64,000 nucleotides of DNA. Source: Cryptomeria japonica. Its lineage: Eukaryota > Streptophyta > Pinopsida > Cupressales > Cupressaceae. Shown here piece after piece: positions 49,575 through 60,432 of the stretch. The notes beneath the pieces were generated by a model that saw only the letters and a list, made by a program, of their open reading frames with translations, was not told where the DNA came from and ran no database searches. The translations under genes and the position numbers were made by a program. The stretch is taken from assembly GCF_030272615.1 (NCBI RefSeq), contig NC_081415.1:627007740-627071739 (forward strand), given 5' to 3'. Position 1 is the stretch's first letter; each line of letters starts with the position of its first letter.

Positions 49575-50015
49575 CTATCCTATCCTTGTCCCCCCTTTCC
49601 GGAGCATTTGCATGTCATTTTGACCAAAATTAGGGTTTCTAATGCACACTTGCGCCTGTGTCCAGGAACCTGTGCCTGTGTTAGGTAACTTGCACCTGTG
49701 TCTCCCTACACAAGCATAGAAGACCCTACACAAGCATAGGATTCGCCCTACACAAGCGCAGAAGTCAGTTTCTGCATTTCCTGTGGGCCCCGCAATGTCC
49801 CGCAAACCATCAAAATTCATGAAATTGAAAACATGGGTATTTGAGATCCATACCACTGCTCCTGCGTCATCTGGTCGTCTGAATGTGTGTACACATTCCC
49901 CGAGGTGATCCTCCATTGGAATGTTCGCCATCTCTCTGCAAGTGTCCTTGTCCAGAGCAACAAATCCTCCTCTTTGTCTAGTGCAAATGAGCAATTTTCC
50001 TTCTCTTGGCCTCAT
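49575..50015 (-). other. open minus-strand frame upstream of the PMD gene
   Basis: An ATG at 50,015 opens 146 codons (MRPREGKLLICTRQRGGFVA...). The end of the frame merely translates the ctgcgcttgtgt array (ACVGR/LCLCR repeats), so a full-length protein is unlikely. It could be a first exon or leader of the PMD transcript, but no splice signals were established. I see no known domain. Confidence 0.25.
49651..49766. repeat. inverted array of tgcgcctgtgt motifs
   Basis: Three units read tg(c/t)gcctgtgt on the plus strand (49,651-49,705). Three more read on the minus strand as cttctgcgcttgtgtaggg (49,707-49,766). The block can therefore fold back on itself. Its units are related to the direct array at 40,532-40,648. 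Confidence 0.7.
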
Positions 50016-50308
50016 TTATAGATCTTTGTCAGTGCATAGATGGACGTGCACCCTCTCCATCTTATGTTGGTCATGGTCTTTTGCCTCTTCAATTGCTTGT
50101 CCTTCATGCATCCAGTATCCGATTGTCAGTCCATTTGATCCTATCATTTTTATCGATCAATTGGCCTCTTTTCTGCATGTTTCCGGCCAATTCCTCAAGG
50201 GGGCATGCATATGTCATTGTTATTGTTCGGGGCATTTTCATATGTCATTATTATTTTCTGGGGCATTTTCATTATTGTTCTTTGAAACAATGCTTAAAAT
50301 TGCATTGT

Positions 50309-50325
50309 CTCAAAGAGGGGCAAAA
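50309..50325 (+). other. polypurine tract of the 13-kb element
   Basis: ctcaaagaggggcaaaa lies directly before the 3' LTR start TGTAGACACC. It is the plus-strand primer site and matches the tract of the minus-strand relative at 27,968-27,986. Confidence 0.85.
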
Positions 50326-51853
50326 TGTAGACACCTAAAAATGGTCAACGCTTGCGGAGTCATACTTTAACATTTGCGCATTGCCTCATTTTAGGTTTTT
50401 GCATCGCATTAACATTTCTCCTATGATTCGTACTTGGTTTTTATCATTTGTGAACATTGAGTCATTCTTCTACATTCTTCATTTATCTCGCTCTCGAATT
50501 TGGTCTTGTCGACAACACTATCCAGTCATGATTTTAATCGATCTTATCCTATTGCATCAATGTGCGTGCTTATTTGTCATCATTTTGGACATCGTCAATC
50601 CTAATTAGGGTTTTGTCCTCCTGTCAATCTTGCAATCTATTTTGTCATCGATCATTGTCCTCTTATCAATCTTGTCGATTTATCATCAATCCTTCAATCT
50701 TGTCCTCTTAACGATCGATTTGTCATCAATCGTTGTCATGTTCGATCTTGTCATTTCGCGATCAATTTGTCATTGATCATGGTCATTTTCAATATTGTCA
50801 TTTTCCAATCTATTTTGTCATCAATTCTTGTCCTCTTGTCGATCTTGTCATTTTGCGATCAATTTGTCATCGATCGTTGTCCTTCTCAATCGTGTCAATT
50901 GGCGCATTTTCTCAATCAAATCATTTATCACATTGGTCATTTATCAATCCAAAATCAAATCATGATCAAATCAATTATCTTTCATCAAGACCTAATTCAT
51001 CTTCTAGGGTTTCGTGATTTAATCATTTAACCTTGTGTGTGTCATTTCTTCCTTTAGGATTAATAAATTGTTTATTTATCCTAAGTCTTCTCATTGCAAT
51101 TAAATGTTCATTTAATTGGCTAATTATTCCTCTTTGTGAATTAATTAATAAATGATAAATTATTAATTAATTTACCTAATTCCTAATTTCATCATTTATT
51201 AATTCCTAAATTCTCAATTTCCTAATTTTTCTAATTCCTAATTTCAATTTCCTCCTATTTCTCTCCTAAATTCATGGAAATGACATGTCAATTTGTCATA
51301 AATTTGTCATAATTGACAATCAATCAATTTTGACATAGAAGTTGTCATAATTTGTCATAAATTATCAATCAACAAATTTTGCATAGAAAGTGCATAATTT
51401 GTCATAATTTGTCATAATTGACATAATTGATTTGCAATCTCCATTTGAATTGAATCATGCTAATCTTGTCATTTATCCAATTTATCTATAAATTGGATGA
51501 TCTTCATCAATCAAGGCTAATAACCCTTAATGAATAATTAATAATCCTTAATCAGACTATCGAATTTACGCTTCTAGTACTCTTGATCAAAAATCCCATC
51601 TACTTGCTTTCAATTGTGTGTGCACTTGTAGGTGAGATCCACAACTATTTGGAGAGGAAAGAAGAACAATGGAGCCACATGAAGGAGCATTCAAATCGTG
51701 TCTATGGTTTGCATAATTTCTTTGCTTTTGAATGTTTTTATTTCATGTCTCTATTGAATGTGTTTTAGGATAGATCATTGCATTTTAGTTTTTGTGATTG
51801 AGCTAGATTAGTTTTTATATTGCTTGTGATGATTTCCTATTTCCTAACCTACA
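50326..51853 (+). repeat. 3' LTR of the 13-kb element
   Basis: It starts right after the polypurine tract and ends CCTACA before the ctttg duplication. It has an extra copy of a tcctaatttcatcatttat-type segment near 51,180 and an extra tttgtcataa near 51,400 compared with the 5' LTR, both consistent with replication slippage on short repeats. Confidence 0.92.
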
Positions 51854-52004
51854 CTTTGTGATTTCATTTGATTTTCATTGTCTTAGGTAATCTTCATATG
51901 TTATGGTGGATCTTTGTTGTTGTTAGGCTAGGGTTTTGTGGTTGAATTCATTTAGCCTTTCAATATTGTTATTACTGTTATCCATTTTCACCATATACAG
52001 TAGG

Positions 52005-52852
52005 TTCCATTAGCAAGTTTTAGGTGCAAATGAGAAAAGTGTAAAGTCTTTTTTGCAAAGCAAAAATAGAATGATTCTTATGTCATATTTTGTGCAGGTT
52101 TTGAAGGACTGAATTGTATATTGTCTTATGATAGAGATAGCATTTGAGTTAATGAAATAGAATCCAAACCTATTTCTCTCCATTGTATGATTATACTATC
52201 TTTTGAATGAAATATAATCAAGGGTTTCTTTCATTCATTGCATTGTTGTGATGTATGTGATTTGTGTTTATGTTGTGTTCTAAGGGATCAATTAAATGCT
52301 TAAACAAAATTGCAGAGTGGTAGGGCTGGTGCAAGGATTTTGATAAGTAGTTCGGGTTTGGATCATATTAGAGATATATTGTAAGGAAATATATTCTTAG
52401 TTAAACATTTTAAGAAATAAATTCTATTGGAATTCATCTTACATTTCATGAATTTGACTCCCCAATGCAATAAGGCACTAGTTATAGCTTGTCTTAGTCT
52501 TTACAGTCAGTTTTGTGCTTCGTTCATCTATGTTTGGTATAAATTGATGATTATCATAATATATTTTATTTCATGTCTATTATTATATGTTTTCTCCATC
52601 TCATGCTCTAATAGGTTTAGGATCACTGAAGAATTTGTCATTCTTGAGCATTCTCCCTCTTTGGTGAGCCTATATATGAGATTATCTACTTTGTTTTAGT
52701 GCAATTTGTGAGTATGGCACATAGATTATAAATTCACTAAGGGATCACCCTCCCGAGTCTTGCAGAGCCCAAAGTGTAGAAGGATATTTTGAATCCTTGT
52801 CAGTTGGTCCAAGTTCCATAGGATATTGATAGTTGGAGTTGGCTTCTCCATA
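52005..52852. other. continuation of the 3' flank of gene copy C
   Basis: No convincing gene is present; the open frame at 52,427-52,699 is hydrophobic and without motif. Text at 52,180-52,250 (tgaatgaaatataatcaaggg) resembles a transcript end. The sequence continues beyond the solo LTR at 53,998. Confidence 0.35.
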
Positions 52853-52857
52853 GATAT

Positions 52858-53997
52858 TGATGAATACTAAGATGGGGGGGTGAATTAGTATACCCAATAA
52901 TTTCAATAAACACTTAAGCAGTTTAACTGCAGACTGGTGTAGTAGGTTAAACAATAAACTGATTAGAACATAAACAAGCCAAATAGAAAATAAAGCATTC
53001 ACCCATAGAAGTGAAATCACCATAACACAAGATGTTTTGACGTGGAAACCCAAATGGGAAAAACCATGGTGAGTAAAACTCACAAGTCAACTATCTGCAG
53101 AATAGTAACCAGACTGGTTAAGGTCAAACCGGTTAAGGTCTTACAATGTTCTTCACCAGAACAGATCCTGTTAGGAATCCAGATCTCTGTTAGGAGATAA
53201 GTCCTGTTAGAGACTACCTTGTTAAAGGATTTCAGATTCACAACTATGAACCACCTTGTTAGAGGATTTACAATAGGCTTGGTTGGGCCTACCCGATTAA
53301 GGGTTCGAGACTTGTCGAAGATATTAGTAATCAACAAGTGAATGATCTAGATAGTAGCACAAAATGCTTGATTAGATCCTTGACAACTCCTTGTTAATGC
53401 ATTCAAGCATTACTTCAGTCTTCTATATTTTGCACCCTCAATCTCAGTCACGAGATACCTTTTCTCGATCATACCCAATCTTCTCTCAAAAACTTCGCAC
53501 ACATCAACTTCGCTTCTATATGAAAAACCCTAGACATGAAGTCCTTATATAGGAACTTGATTTCATGTCAGTCCAATAAGATTAGACTACAATTTCCTAG
53601 GTACAGTGCATCTAGACACATTTGGTAACATATCACAGAAACACCGCCATAGTGTCGGTGGATGATAACTCATCACACATTACATGTATACCGGTTAACT
53701 AAATATATCGTTCACCTGTTAACAAGTGAAGACTAGAAAACTGGAACATAGTGTTCCGATCAAAAGATTAACTGTCGCTTGGGGTCTTCATTCAGCTTGA
53801 GATCTTCATACTGCTTGAGGTCTTCAGTCATACTAAGACCGGTAAGCATTTTCTGTGCAACAATGATAGTCTTCAACAAACAAAGACTATGCATACAATA
53901 CCGGTTAGAACAACTACCGGTTGAGAATAATTCATACATCAAATAAGTGTATGTCCATCAATGACAATCACAACTAAATATCATGAAAATACCAACA
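52858..53997 (-). mobile_element. Copia-like solo LTR, minus strand, TSD gatat
   Basis: On the minus strand it begins TGTTGGTATTTTC (53,997) and ends TATTCATCA (52,858). gatat occurs on both sides (52,853-52,857 and 53,998-54,002) as a perfect 5-bp duplication. It carries the ccatggtttttccc...gggtttccacgtc signature (minus strand, around 53,070-53,035) typical of Copia LTRs, and its start matches the solo LTR at 57,689 (TGTTGGTATTTT). No interior remains. Confidence 0.88.
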
Positions 53998-54392
53998 GAT
54001 ATTTGAAGAGTCAACTTGGTTTCTATCTTTTGCAGTTTAGACCCTTTGGGGAACCAACAAAATTGTGACTTTGTTGGGGAGTAATTCATAATTTCAATCA
54101 GTCTTGTTGTCCATTTAGGAAAATTGTATTGATTTTTCATTGTGTTTCTATGATTTGACGATTGAGCCCATGGATTTGTGTTTCTGGTTCATGTTTTCTG
54201 TCGTAAAGAGTGTTTTACATTTGTGTGAGAAATACTTTCCTATTTGTGAACAAGGTTTACAAATCTCTTTCAAGGATTATTGTTATGCCCTATATATCTA
54301 GTCCCACCATTTTCATTCCCATGAAAATAGGGGTCCCCCTTTTTTGTCTTTTTTGTTTGTTTTCCTTTGTTTTTTTAAGTTTTTTCTTTGGC
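53998..54392 (+). other. short flank before the hairpin array
   Basis: No gene was seen. ctttggggaaccaac and tttgttggggag near 54,041-54,083 may be part of an old LTR end, but no partner was found. Confidence 0.3.
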
Positions 54393-55586
54393 CACCTCAG
54401 AAGTTCGGGTTCCCAAAGTCCCAAGGTGACGTTTTGTTTATTTTTGGTTTCTTGCTTAGAAGTTTGGGTTCCTGAGTTTATAAGTTTTCCTCGGTTTTGT
54501 TTTGGAGCATCCCTTCAGAAGTCCGGGTTCCCAGAATCCCGAATTGTTTATTTGTCTCTAGAGTTACTAACCCCAAAGGTTCGGGTTTTCTAACTCCTGG
54601 GTTGATTTTCTATTTTGTTAGTTCGGTATTTGGAGTCCCTGGGGTTCCGAGCTTGTCGCCTATGTTGCACTTCAGAAACTTGGGTTCCTGGGTTCCCGAA
54701 GTCGCATTTAATACGGTGCCTGGTTGGGGGTATAAATATGGTTGGAGGTCATTTTGGATCTCATTTGTGCACTCATTCATCCAAATTTAGAGCTCTGACA
54801 TCATGAATTCGCATTCACGTGTGCCCGATCGAGCACTATCTTTGCTTTTTGTGCCAAGTAGGTGGATTTCTTGCCTTCCTTGTTTGGATTTGCATGTATT
54901 TTTTGTTTGATTTTGCTTTGGTTTCGTAGATTTGGCTTGTTTTGTTTGATTTTCTTTTAGTTTTTCTAGTGTGCCCTAACCTTGCAATCTCGGATTCCTG
55001 AAGTTCCGAGTTAGGGGTTTTCCTCATTGTCATGTCATTTTGGAATCCCGGGTTCTCGAGTTCCCAAAATGACCATCTTTTCTTTTGTTGTTTGCTTTCG
55101 TGTTATTTTAGAAACTTGGGTTCCTGAGTTCCCAAAATGATGGTCAGTGGTTTTAGGTTTTAGGTGAAATTGCTTCAGAAACTCAGGTTCTCGAGTTCCC
55201 AATTTAGTTTCTTTTTGCATGTTTGTTCAACTCAGAATCTCTTAGGCTCAAGCTCTTTTCTGCTCCATCTTTGTAGTTTACTGGGACTTCAATTTTCCAA
55301 AGTTCCACATTGCATTTTAGAGTCCCACCTGAGAACTTTGGGACCCCTAAGTCTCAGGTTTGTTTTCATAGCTAGAGATCTCACCACTTTGGAAACCTAG
55401 GTTGTCGAGTTCCCCAAGTGGTCTCCTTTTGTGCTTTTCATGAGTTCGGTATCCTTGGTCCCCGAGGTTCCAATTTTTTTATTTTTGCTAGTGGTCTTAG
55501 CCCAGACCTCGAACTCCCAAACTCCCAGGTTTCCTTCATGGTTTTTATTTTTTTCTCACCTCGGGATCTCAGAGTCCCAAGGTGAG
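54393..55586 (+). repeat. array of about a dozen short imperfect hairpins with a shared core
   Basis: Units of about 30-43 bp contain a common core like gaaacttgggttcctgagtt. They are closed by arms that pair within a unit but differ between units. Clear examples are ccctaac/gttaggg (54,974-55,016), gtcattttgg/cccaaaatgac (55,034-55,073), acctgaga/tctcaggt (55,327-55,359), accactt/aagtggt (55,383-55,422) and ctcacct/aggtgag (55,555-55,586). Weaker ones are cacct/aggtg (54,393-54,428), aaccc/gggtt (54,569-54,603), acttc/gaagt (54,669-54,702), ttattttag/cccaaaatga (55,103-55,140) and aaattg/caattt (55,167-55,205). Spacers are T-rich and unrelated. A TATA box sits inside the array and gene copy D starts just after it. 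Confidence 0.7.
54731..54738 (+). promoter_or_regulatory. TATA box candidate upstream of gene copy D
   Basis: tataaata follows ggttggggg and is followed about 30 bp later by a pyrimidine-flanked tcatttgtgcactcattcatcc, a plausible start region. It would direct transcription to the right, towards the second half of the hairpin array and the gene at 55,710. Confidence 0.45.
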
Positions 55587-55709
55587 CTATTTTTGTAGAG
55601 TTTTCTCTTTGAGTAGTTTTTTATTCTTGTTTGTTTTGTTTTGGAGGTTTAGCTATGTTTAATGGAATCCTCCTAAAAAGAGAAAGATCTTAAGAAGCTG
55701 CTAGTCACC

Positions 55710-58700
55710 ATGAAATATCAATACCAAGGGTGAACATACGACTCCAAGCTAAAGGATTCCATCCAATGGGTTACAGACACTGAGATCGGGCATCTAGATC
55801 TCAAAGATATAGAAAAGCAATTGGAGAAACCTAGATTGAGTTCAAAATATAGGAAAATTAAAAGATCCAGCCTAGTAGAGGTGATTATTGCAGGCGCCAG
55901 AATTCATAATGAAAGTTGCACAATTCTATAACCCCGACACTAGGCAATGTGTCAATGCTGATGGGAAACCGGTGATTGATTTGTCACCAAATATGTTGTC
56001 CCTAGTGTTGCAAATTCCCACTAGGAGGGAGGTATTGGTTGAGAGGGAGGAAGACAGTGAAAGGGAATGGAATCAAAATATGAGCCAATGGAAGAAGAGA
56101 ATTAATGAGGAATCACTCGAGGAAGAGAGGAAAACAGGCTTAAAGGCAAATGAAATTTTGAGGCTAGATTTAAGGAGCCATAAAGGGATTTGATAATAAT
56201 GCTTAGCAAGGCCTTCGACAAACTTGCATGCTACCACTTCTAGCCATGGATGTTCTCATTCATGTTAGCTATTCTAGATGGACGACAATACTACGATAGG
56301 GCTCAAATTTTGTCAAAGAACATAAGAGACCAGCTGAAAGAAGTACACAACACGAAGAAGTTTTTCTTTACATCTTATGTTATTTGGGTTTCAGATAGAT
56401 CAGGTCAATTCCCATATTGGCTGCAGACCAAGGGTAGATTGGGTGAAGGAGAAGGACAGAAAGTTGTAAGGGAATATTATTCCTAATTTCCAGTGAAAGA
56501 ATCTAGGTTGCACTATAAGAGAATCAATGATGCATTTTTGTTCCCCGTCATTATAAAATTAATAGGTGACATTGATTTTAGGCTAAGCAAGGAGGCAATG
56601 GATTTGGTAAAGAAGTGGGGGTGTTGGTTCATACAAAACTCTTGATCTACCTATCTGAGAGTAAGTGGGTTCACTAGAGAACCATTTTTGCTGCCTAGAT
56701 ACTATACAAATAGAATAATTTTGTTTGAGTATGCAAGGCAGATGGTGCACTTGCAAAGTTTGATGTCATCAAGACATAAGACGGGGGTTACAGGTGAAGA
56801 CTTCCCTTTAAATTTATCATTATTTTCATGTCAGAAAATTCATTTGGCAAAGGTTGTTGAATAAGAACTAAAAGACCTATAGTTGAAGCCTTTTAATTAT
56901 GCTAGGCAATTTTATGATCCATACAATAAATTAAAAGGATTGATGCCAAGAGTATATGAAGGGCATCAGCATGCCCTAGAGGATTTTTGGGCCAATCTTC
57001 AAGATAGCTTTGAGGCAAGAGAGAAATATTACCATCGCCTCACTTTTCCACAAATAAGGGATTTTGGTATTGAGACTAACCTACCTAAACAATTGCATGA
57101 TGATGGTATTTTTCTAGATCCAATGTATAAGGAAACAAGAATAGATAAGAGGTCGCTCCCTCCAATCAGATGGTCATAGTAGGAAGTGGTGGACATTGAT
57201 AAAATTTATCAATTGGTGATAGATAGAACCAGGAAGTGATTAGGTCTGAGGATTAAACCAGTTGCCTCCAAGGGTAAATAAAAGAATATCCTGACTAGCA
57301 ATTCTCAATCAAGAATACATAAGGAGTATACAAGGAGAACTCGATCAGAGTCGAGGAAGAACACCTCTACAGATCTGGAGGAGGAAGCTAAAACTCCTTT
57401 GACTATAGAAGAATTGAAGAAGAAATTAAATGAGAAAATGAAAGAGGTAGAATATTTGGCAAAAATAGGCAAGCTTGGGGATTACGGTGCGCTTAGGAGG
57501 TAAACCACAAGCATATACTCATCCTGTTAGGCCTTCCATTAAGGGTGTTGTAGCAATGACAGAACAACCTTCTCAAGAGGCTCAACCCTATAGTTCCTCT
57601 ACCACTACTACAACAACTGCTACCCCTACCACCACTGCCACCACTACTGCTACAACAACACTAGCCACCACATCGACCGCATCTGGTGTGTTGGTATTTT
57701 GGTATGGTTTTGTCATTGATGTCAACACCTACTAAACTCTTATCAACTCTAGCACTTTGGAGAATCAGCAACATTCACCCGCAAGCAAGTGACTCATGCA
57801 CAATCACCGGTATATGGTACACCGACAAGATATAATGATCACCGACACTTGGAATGATATAGAAAACACATGGTTATGTCAAAGACATCATTTGGACATC
57901 TTGTCCTAGAGTTTTGTTCATTGGTATATTCATAGTTGCATATTTTTTGTTACTAGAAAATAGGTCTAGGGTTATACTGGTAGGTTTATCTTTTCAAGAT
58001 CAACATGGCATGCTATGGAGATGATTAATTATTGTTGTAAATGCATTAAGCCGACATGTTCAATTGGTTATTGCATCGGATATTATATTGTTTGTAAAAT
58101 GTTTTTATTGTAATATCTTTTAGAGCCTACCTACTAAAATTGGTCTTAGGTTATGGTATAAATGTAAGATCTTATTTGTAAGATCAAGTGTGGAATGCAA
58201 AAAAGGATTGTGTGAAGGTATATGTGAGATTAAGTAGAGCTATACACGCAAAAATCATTTGAAGGTTAAGCTAGGTTTTTGTGAAAGCATATCAGCATTA
58301 CACTAGTACTGAATCCAGCATATGAAGATGCTATTTTGTGCAGTACATTCTTATTGGATTTAACCATCCAAGTGTAGTCAGTGTGACTCCCATTTTGTGA
58401 TTGAGCAGTGAGCTCTAGGATGTTGGCCTTTCTGCATGTACAGACCCCATTTATGTACACTTACTATCTACATTAGTATCATCTAATTGTGGGTAAGGTT
58501 TCCCACCATGGTTTTTCCCCTTACAGGGTTTCCACATACAAATATTGGTGTTATGTGTTGTGGATGACTTTTTGTTTGTGTTTCATGCACTAATCCTTAC
58601 CAGTATAGCAATTAACTATTAAAACTGTCTACCAGCATATTGAACCAGTTTACCAGTATTAAGCATTAAGTTGGTTAAGTTGTTTTTGGTTTGAATTTAT

Positions 58701-60432
58701 TTGACAACTGATTCACACCTCCCCCCTCTCAGTTGTCTCCGAGACTTAACATGGTGCAACCACCATTTCAACACCACCTCCACAATTGGTTACAACAACT
58801 TTCACTCCATATTTTATTGCTTCATAGATGCATGCACCTACAATGAATCCTACAACTGTGACAATAACTATTCATAATGTGGAGTCAGACTCAGACCAAG
58901 AGGAGGCTGAGCCAACACCAAAGAAGGTAGAGCCTAAAAAGAGAAAAATAATGACTCCTTCTAGTGTAGAGAAATGAAGGGAGCCTATCATGCAAAAGGT
59001 ATTAGAACTTCCACAGTTAACTCCTATGGATGTAGATGATCAGGGCCCTTAGGAGCAGCACCAAGATGAAGAAGAGACAATGTAGCAAAGAAAAGAGGAA
59101 GAACATGATGGAAGGTTGGTTCTTACTCCATGAGATGTAGAGAACTTGTTAAAAGATATCGTAGGTGGAGATAAAGAACAAGAAAATCAAGAGTCGACCA
59201 AGGATTTCAATGAGCAAGTGAGCGAGAAGTTAGAAGAATATCAAAAACAAATTGATATTGATGGATCTCTATAGGAAAAATTGGCTCAACAAGTGCTCTC
59301 ATAGAAACAACAACTCACCATACAAATGCTTCCTACCCAGGGAGAGAGCCAAACTCCTCAAGATACACAGGTTGGAGAAAAAGAGCAGCAACAGGAGGAA
59401 GAACTGTCACAAGAAGCTGGAAGGGTGACAACACAAATAACCACCGAAGGAGGGAGTATAGATGAGAGAACCCCACAATGGTTAAAATTCACTTTTGATA
59501 AGAAACAAAAGGTGGTGTTGCCTAAACTCACATTGCAGCAAGCCATTACGGAGCAGCCAAAGAAAACAAAGAGGGCCAAGACAATTCATCATTTATCTAG
59601 AACTGGATCCGGTGAAGTAATTGCCGATATCGCATCCCCTGTGGAGATAGAAGGAGAGGGCCCTTCAAAATACCAAGCATCACAGGTCAGGCTTGGAAAG
59701 AAAATGAAGTGGGGAGAGCTCAATACTTTAGAGTTTTCTACTAGTACAATAAGGAGAAAAATGGAGGAGCATAACTCCCAACTGCAAATAAAGGAACAAT
59801 TAGATCAGTACAAACAATTGATTGTAGAGATGGGGAAGCCTTTAGATTCAAGGGCAGATGACACATTGTCATCCACATCATCATTGGTTGAGGGTGATGT
59901 AAGAACTTTAATTGAAATAAAAAAAGTAGCTACTACTACAAAGTTTTGGGTGAAAGAGAACGTTTCAAAGGTGAAACTCTTCCTACAACATACAATAGGT
60001 ATTTATGAAAAGATCCTCAAATTGGAGAAGGCAATAAGATATTGTTCAGCAAATTGGGAAGTGAGGACCAGAGAATTCACTAAGTAGTGTAAAAATTTGA
60101 ATAAAATGTTGGCTTTGGGTTAAGAAGTGATTAAAAATGAAGATTTGTTGGGAGGAGATGATTTTGCTAGTCTACAATCTTGTATTTTTATAATAGAAGT
60201 TAAGATAGAAGTTCTTGAGTAGTGTAGGTCAAGGATATTGGAGACACATGCTCCTCTTTTGAAATCAATTGGTAAGTATGAGAATTTTGTGAAGAAGTTG
60301 TTAGGGGCATATGGTCTTGATAAATTTGAAAGATGGTCGCTTGAAGGAAGGTGTAGTGCCAGATCAATGGGATTAGTATGTAGCTCATCATTTTGCACCT
60401 ACAGTGGAGTTCAATATAGAGTTAATGAATAG
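55710..60432 (+). pseudogene. unrecognised repeat-borne gene family, copy D (split by a solo LTR)
   Basis: An ATG at 55,710 (MKYQYQG) is followed by a helical stretch and then, after a frame change near 55,890, block 1 (FYNPDTRQCVNADGKPVIDL). Next come DGRQYYDRAQILSKNIRDQL (about 56,277-56,336), LHYKRINDAFLFPVIIKLIG (about 56,511-56,570) and block 3 (TYLRVSGFTREPFLLPRYY, about 56,646-56,705). After 57,300 a basic and then Thr-rich simple stretch (57,595-57,680) is interrupted by a solo LTR (57,689-58,751) and resumes in the same frame. The C-terminal part (59,326-60,087 open) has Glu/Gln-rich linkers, KLTLQQAITEQPKKTKRAKT and helices, then further remnants to 60,432. Several stops and frame changes are present. 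Function unknown. Confidence 0.6.
57689..58751 (+). mobile_element. Copia-like solo LTR inside gene copy D, TSD tggtg
   Basis: It starts TGTTGGTATTTTGG and ends GAGACTTAACA. tggtg flanks it on both sides (57,684-57,688 and 58,752-58,756), a perfect 5-bp duplication. The gattgagcagtgagctctag stretch, the ccatggtttttcccc...gggtttccacata signature and a cccccctctcag near the end match the solo LTR at 28,162. The insertion interrupts the Thr-rich region of the gene. No interior is present. Confidence 0.9.

Larger units (their letters stand above)
38882..51853 (+). mobile_element. 13-kb LTR retrotransposon without visible gag-pol, carrying an antisense PMD gene
   Basis: LTRs of 1,527 and 1,528 bp (38,882-40,408 and 50,326-51,853) start TGTAGACACC and end TACA. 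ctttg duplicates both flanks perfectly (38,877-38,881 and 51,854-51,858). A primer-binding-site candidate follows the 5' LTR and a polypurine tract precedes the 3' LTR. The 9.9-kb interior holds a leader, one long Gln/Pro/Asp-rich sense frame (42,497-45,352), a short tandem array, and an antisense plant mobile domain pseudogene. I find no protease, RT, RNase H or integrase motif on either strand. It is thus a non-autonomous (LARD-like) element, probably mobilised by a Ty3/gypsy relative. Confidence 0.9.
38247..51999 (+). mobile_element. solo LTR (776 bp) split by the 13-kb element; TSD gtagg
   Basis: The LTR starts TGTAGACACC at 38,247 and ends CATATACA at 51,999. gtagg precedes it (38,242-38,246) and follows it (52,000-52,004). 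Only 38,247-38,881 and 51,859-51,999 belong to it; the rest is the younger element. The first part matches the solo LTR at 21,297 in layout (taattaaataaat/tttatttaattat blocks, then catgtgatggtaat) and the final part resumes the match after the insertion (cttaggta, tttcaccatata). The nesting order is therefore unambiguous. Confidence 0.85.

Noticed and set aside
52427-52699. 90-codon hydrophobic plus-strand frame
   Set aside because: No start context, motif or homologue in the window; T-rich composition explains it.
57595-57680. ACC/ACT tract as an independent microsatellite locus
   Set aside because: It lies in frame within gene copy D and encodes its Thr-rich linker, so it is listed there.
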